Assembly: GCF_041814905.1 (NCBI RefSeq)
Contig: NZ_JBGXYA010000080.1
Location: forward strand, 1-64,000
Reading direction: 5' to 3'
Source: Glaesserella sp041814905
GTDB taxonomy: Bacteria > Pseudomonadota > Gammaproteobacteria > Enterobacterales > Pasteurellaceae
DNA: 64,000 bases
Shown here piece after piece: positions 61,005-64,000 of the stretch (its first letter is position 1; each line of letters begins with the position of its first letter). A program made the position numbers and the translations under genes. The notes under the pieces were generated by a model. That model was not told the DNA's origin. It saw only the letters and a program-made list of their open reading frames with translations, and did not search any database.

Positions 61005-63410
61005 ATGTCTAACACTCAACCGTTCCAAACGTTATTCGAACAATCATTGAACAGTTACTGCGAAGCACGTTTCCTCACACCTGCCGATTTATCTGCAGAG
61101 CAATGGTATCAATTTATCGCACAAATCAGCCAACAAGCGATTTTGCAAAATTTTCCGAAAAACCCACCGCTTGCAAACAGCCGCAAGGTAAATTACCTCT
61201 CCATGGAATTTTTAATCGGACGCTTGCTCGGTAACAATTTAATGAGCTTAGGCGTTTATCAATATGTTGATAACGCATTGGCGCAATATGGGCAGAATTT
61301 AGTCGACATTTTGGAACAAGAACGCGATCCGTCTTTAGGAAATGGCGGTTTAGGACGCTTAGCGGCTTGTTATTTGGATTCGATGGCAAGCCTTTCCCAA
61401 CCGGCGATCGGTTACGGATTACATTATCAATACGGTTTATTTAAACAGCGCTTCGGTACAAAAGGCGAGCAACTTGAAGCCGGTGACGCTTGGAACCGTG
61501 ATTTCTATCTACAGCAATACCACCGAGCCGATTTCCGTCAGCAAGTCGGTTTTGGCGGTGAAGTGTGGCATAAACATGGCGATAAATACGAATGGCAACC
61601 GGCATGGCAAGTGTCAGGTGAAGCCTTTGATTTACCGGTAGTCGGCTACAAAGGCGTACAACAGCCGTTACGTTTGTGGCAAGGTTATAGCGAAGCGACA
61701 TTCAATCTTGCTAAATTTAACGACGGCGATTATTTAGCATCCGAATCGAACGTTATCGATGCCTCAAAACTGACCAAAGTACTCTACCCGAACGACAATC
61801 ACCAAAACGGTAAAGCATTACGTCTAATGCAACAATATTTCCATTGTGCGTGTTCGGTCGCCGATATTTTACGCAACCACTTAGCGCAAGGTCGCGGCCT
61901 CGAACAATTACCGGAATACGAAGTAATTCAATTAAACGATACTCACCCAGCAATTGCCATTCCGGAATTAATGCGTTTGCTTATTGACCGCCACGATTTA
62001 TCTTGGGAAAACGCATGGGCAATTTGTGCCAAAACATTCGCCTACACGAACCATACTTTATTACCGGAAGCATTGGAACAGTGGGATCAACACCTACTTG
62101 CGGAACTCTTACCGCGCCATTTGATGATTATCGAGCGCATCAATAATGAGCTTTATCAGCAAGTGCAAGCGGAATTTAACGAACATGAATTTGCCGACGC
62201 GTGGGACCAAACAGCCGTACTGATGAATCATCGTGTGCGAATGGCAAATTTATGTGTTGTCGGTTCATTTGCAGTAAACGGCGTAGCGCAAATCCATTCG
62301 GATTTAGTGGTCAGCGATCTCTTCCCTGCTTATGCAAGACTCTTTAAAGACCGTTTCCACAACGTCACCAACGGTATTACGCCGCGCCGCTGGATTCGTC
62401 AAGCAAACCCGCAACTCAGTGCATTATTGGATAAATCTATCGAAGGTGACTGGACGCAGAATTTAGACCTGCTCCGTCAGCTTGAAAAATTTGCAAAAAA
62501 TCCTGAGTTTCAGACCGCTTACAACGCCGTTAAACAGCATAATAAACAGCTATTAGCGGTGGAAATCGAGCAAAGTTTGGGATTAAAAGTAAATTGCGAT
62601 GCCATTTTTGATGTTCAGATTAAACGTTTTCACGAATATAAACGCCAACATCTCAACTTGCTCAACATTATTGCAACCTACCAAGAATTAAAAGCGAATC
62701 CGAACCAAGATTTCGTGCCGCGCGTCTTTATATTCGCCGGCAAAGCGGCACCGGGTTACTTCATGGCGAAACAGATTATCCAAGCGATTAACAATGTCGC
62801 CGAGGTGATCAACCATGACCCTGAAGTCCAAGGAAAATTACAAGTCGTATTTCTGCCTGATTATCGTGTCAGCCTTGCCGAAAAAATTATCCCGGCAGCC
62901 GATGTTTCGGAGCAAATTTCTTTAGCCGGCAAAGAAGCCTCCGGTACCGGCAACATGAAATTGGCATTAAACGGCGCAATTACCCTCGGCACCCTAGACG
63001 GAGCGAATGTAGAAATTGCCGAATATGCCGGTGAAGAAAACGTCGTTATTTTCGGGCATACCGTGGATTCTGTCAGAACATTACGCACAAACGGCTATGT
63101 TTCAAAACAGTATTACGAGCAAGATCCGATACTGAAAAAGGCGATCGACGCACTGGCTGACGGCAGCTTTTCAAACGGTGATAAAGATCGCTTTGAACCC
63201 TTGGTTTACGATATGCTCAATCACGACTATTTCTGCGTTTTGGCAGACTTTGCCAGCTACCGCGAAGCGCAACGCGAAGTGGCAAAACGTTATCAAAACA
63301 GAGAAGCATGGATTGAATCAACCATTTTGAACACAGCCCGTTTAGGCATATTTAGTTCAGACCGTTCAATCCGCGATTACCAAACCCGTATTTGGAAAAA
63401 TCGCTACTAG
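61005..63410 (+). CDS. malP: Maltodextrin/glycogen phosphorylase
   Basis: This phosphorylase releases glucose-1-phosphate from alpha-1,4-glucans. The 801-residue length and sequence follow E. coli MalP (797): YLSMEFLIGRLLGNNL, DPSLGNGGLGRLAACYLDSMA, YEVIQLNDTHPAIAIPELMR, NVTNGITPRRWI, and the pyridoxal-phosphate lysine in EASGTGNMKLALNG. GlgP is the alternative; the absence of glg genes nearby and the similarity favour MalP. A degenerate uptake sequence encodes FAKNPEFQTAY. An AACGGAGA site precedes the ATG. malQ is not next to it. Confidence 0.93.
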   Translation: MSNTQPFQTLFEQSLNSYCEARFLTPADLSAEQWYQFIAQISQQAILQNFPKNPPLANSRKVNYLSMEFLIGRLLGNNLMSLGVYQYVDNALAQYGQNLVDILEQERDPSLGNGGLGRLAACYLDSMASLSQPAIGYGLHYQYGLFKQRFGTKGEQLEAGDAWNRDFYLQQYHRADFRQQVGFGGEVWHKHGDKYEWQPAWQVSGEAFDLPVVGYKGVQQPLRLWQGYSEATFNLAKFNDGDYLASESNVIDASKLTKVLYPNDNHQNGKALRLMQQYFHCACSVADILRNHLAQGRGLEQLPEYEVIQLNDTHPAIAIPELMRLLIDRHDLSWENAWAICAKTFAYTNHTLLPEALEQWDQHLLAELLPRHLMIIERINNELYQQVQAEFNEHEFADAWDQTAVLMNHRVRMANLCVVGSFAVNGVAQIHSDLVVSDLFPAYARLFKDRFHNVTNGITPRRWIRQANPQLSALLDKSIEGDWTQNLDLLRQLEKFAKNPEFQTAYNAVKQHNKQLLAVEIEQSLGLKVNCDAIFDVQIKRFHEYKRQHLNLLNIIATYQELKANPNQDFVPRVFIFAGKAAPGYFMAKQIIQAINNVAEVINHDPEVQGKLQVVFLPDYRVSLAEKIIPAADVSEQISLAGKEASGTGNMKLALNGAITLGTLDGANVEIAEYAGEENVVIFGHTVDSVRTLRTNGYVSKQYYEQDPILKKAIDALADGSFSNGDKDRFEPLVYDMLNHDYFCVLADFASYREAQREVAKRYQNREAWIESTILNTARLGIFSSDRSIRDYQTRIWKNRY

Positions 63411-63436
63411 ACTTTAAAAAATAAGTTGTGAATTAA

Positions 63437-63469
63437 CATCATCTGTACCTAAATGAGGTGCAGATGATG
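63437..63469 (+). terminator. Long hairpin downstream of malP
   Basis: CATCATCTGTACCT (63437-63450) pairs with AGGTGCAGATGATG (63456-63469), fourteen pairs with one G-T, across a five-base loop. No T tract follows (CCCTACTCC), so it is a strong stem but a poor intrinsic terminator. The rest of the 328-bp gap to 63738 is AT-rich with nothing else I can support. Confidence 0.55.
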
Positions 63470-63738
63470 CCCTACTCCTTATCAATTACGTTGAGGTATG
63501 ATTAAACTTGTTATTGAACAGATATTCGCCTCCGTAAAACGCAAAACTTCACTCAATTCCATATTCTTATGTCGCCAAAAAATTAATGTGAAATCACATT
63601 CAAATAGCATAAAATCATTCTATATTCAGTCGAGTAAATTGTTGAAAATAATAAAGTAAAAATAAATTAGAAAGCAATTGATCGTTGCATTCAGCTGTCG
63701 TATTATTCGCCAAATTCCTCCACATAAGGCATTGAATC

Positions 63739-64000
63739 ATGAAGAAAAAAATTTTTTTGCGGCTATTAATGGTAGTTGGTGGTTGTTTGCCGGCTTCTTA
63801 TATGAAACCTTTTGGCGGTATCGCTAAAAAAATACGTTTGGCTTTAGGTAGGCAAATATCCAATCAATTAGGACAAAACGTGAATATTGAAAAAGGCGCG
63901 TACGTGTTGGAAGATACGGTTGTCGGTGATAATTCCAGTATCGGTGTCAGAAGCGAAATCTGTAAAGGATTGAGTATCGGTAAAAATGTCATGATGGGGC
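63739..64000 (+). CDS. Hexapeptide-repeat acyltransferase, cut by the window edge
   Basis: The first 87 codons of a gene start at the ATG at 63739, after AAGG. The N-terminal part is basic and hydrophobic (MKKKIFLRLLMVVGG). It then continues into repeats of the type ...VNIEKGAYVLEDTVVGDNSS, IGVRSEICKGL and SIGKNVMMG, with the I/V-G-x pattern of left-handed beta-helix acyltransferases (WbbJ/LacA-like O-acetyltransferases). It may be the first gene of a polysaccharide or LPS locus to the right; only that inference is possible. Confidence 0.7.
   Translation, partial: MKKKIFLRLLMVVGGCLPASYMKPFGGIAKKIRLALGRQISNQLGQNVNIEKGAYVLEDTVVGDNSSIGVRSEICKGLSIGKNVMMG

Overview
This window looks like chromosomal DNA from a Pasteurellaceae bacterium of the Actinobacillus (A. 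pleuropneumoniae / A. suis / A. equuli) type. The strongest clue is the DNA uptake signal sequence: I located 24 exact copies of the core ACAAGCGGTC by eye, which is the 'Apl-type' core and not the Haemophilus AAGTGCGGT core. Gene content and protein similarities agree. The species cannot be fixed from this window. Apart from one gene cut by the right edge, nearly everything is core metabolism and cell-envelope machinery. I see no tRNA, rRNA, insertion sequence, prophage or CRISPR array.

Layout. 1-5.4 kb: end of riboflavin synthesis (ribH), sialic-acid catabolism (nanE-nanK, minus strand) and a nucleoside salvage operon (nupC-deoC-deoD). 5.4-24.2 kb: a complete dcw (division and cell wall) cluster on the minus strand, in transcription order mraZ-rsmH-ftsL-ftsI-murE-[unknown membrane protein]-murF-mraY-murD-ftsW-murG-murC-ddlB-ftsQ-ftsA-ftsZ-lpxC, with a triple MraZ box upstream. 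24.5-30.3 kb: fadR divergent from nhaB-dsbB, then metG and ndk. 30.3-36.2 kb: fructose PTS operon fruB-fruK-fruA behind a CRP site, then kdsD-greB. 36.2-42.7 kb: a MATE exporter, rluA, and a four-gene phosphonate/selenate-type ABC importer followed by a DUF533 gene. 42.8-50.7 kb: rapA, dgt, rlmD, a TorD-like chaperone, nfo and an NlpC/P60 hydrolase. 50.7-55.2 kb: an SOS-controlled UmuD-like protein, pepB, a tiny entericidin-like lipoprotein, a MacA-like adaptor and a Cof-type phosphatase. 55.5-64 kb: leuA with a leader peptide and attenuator, a peptidase/transporter/amidohydrolase cluster (pepE-dcuC-like-abgA-like), malP, and the start of a hexapeptide acyltransferase.

How the genes work together. 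The dcw block supplies the peptidoglycan precursor pathway (murE, murF, mraY, murD, murG, murC, ddlB), the lipid II flippase/polymerase and transpeptidase (ftsW, ftsI) and the division scaffold (ftsL, ftsQ, ftsA, ftsZ); lpxC commits lipid A synthesis next to it. FruA/FruB/FruK import fructose as fructose-1-phosphate and convert it to fructose-1,6-bisphosphate. NupC, DeoC and DeoD take up and break down nucleosides.

Most notable observations: (1) a promoter whose 16-bp spacer is exactly one LexA box, with a second LexA box at the transcript start, driving a UmuD-like protein that lacks the catalytic Ser and Lys; (2) FtsI carrying what look like three copies of a pedestal unit present once in E. 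coli; (3) an unrecognised three-helix membrane protein between murE and murF; (4) uptake sequences built as a rigid 33-bp unit, combined into 58-bp inverted pairs that share one TTTGCAAA centre, and leaving recognisable peptides in at least ten proteins; (5) a leucine-rich leader peptide with attenuator before leuA; (6) three MraZ boxes with exact 10-bp periodicity; (7) a perfect CRP site embedded in the ndk terminator.
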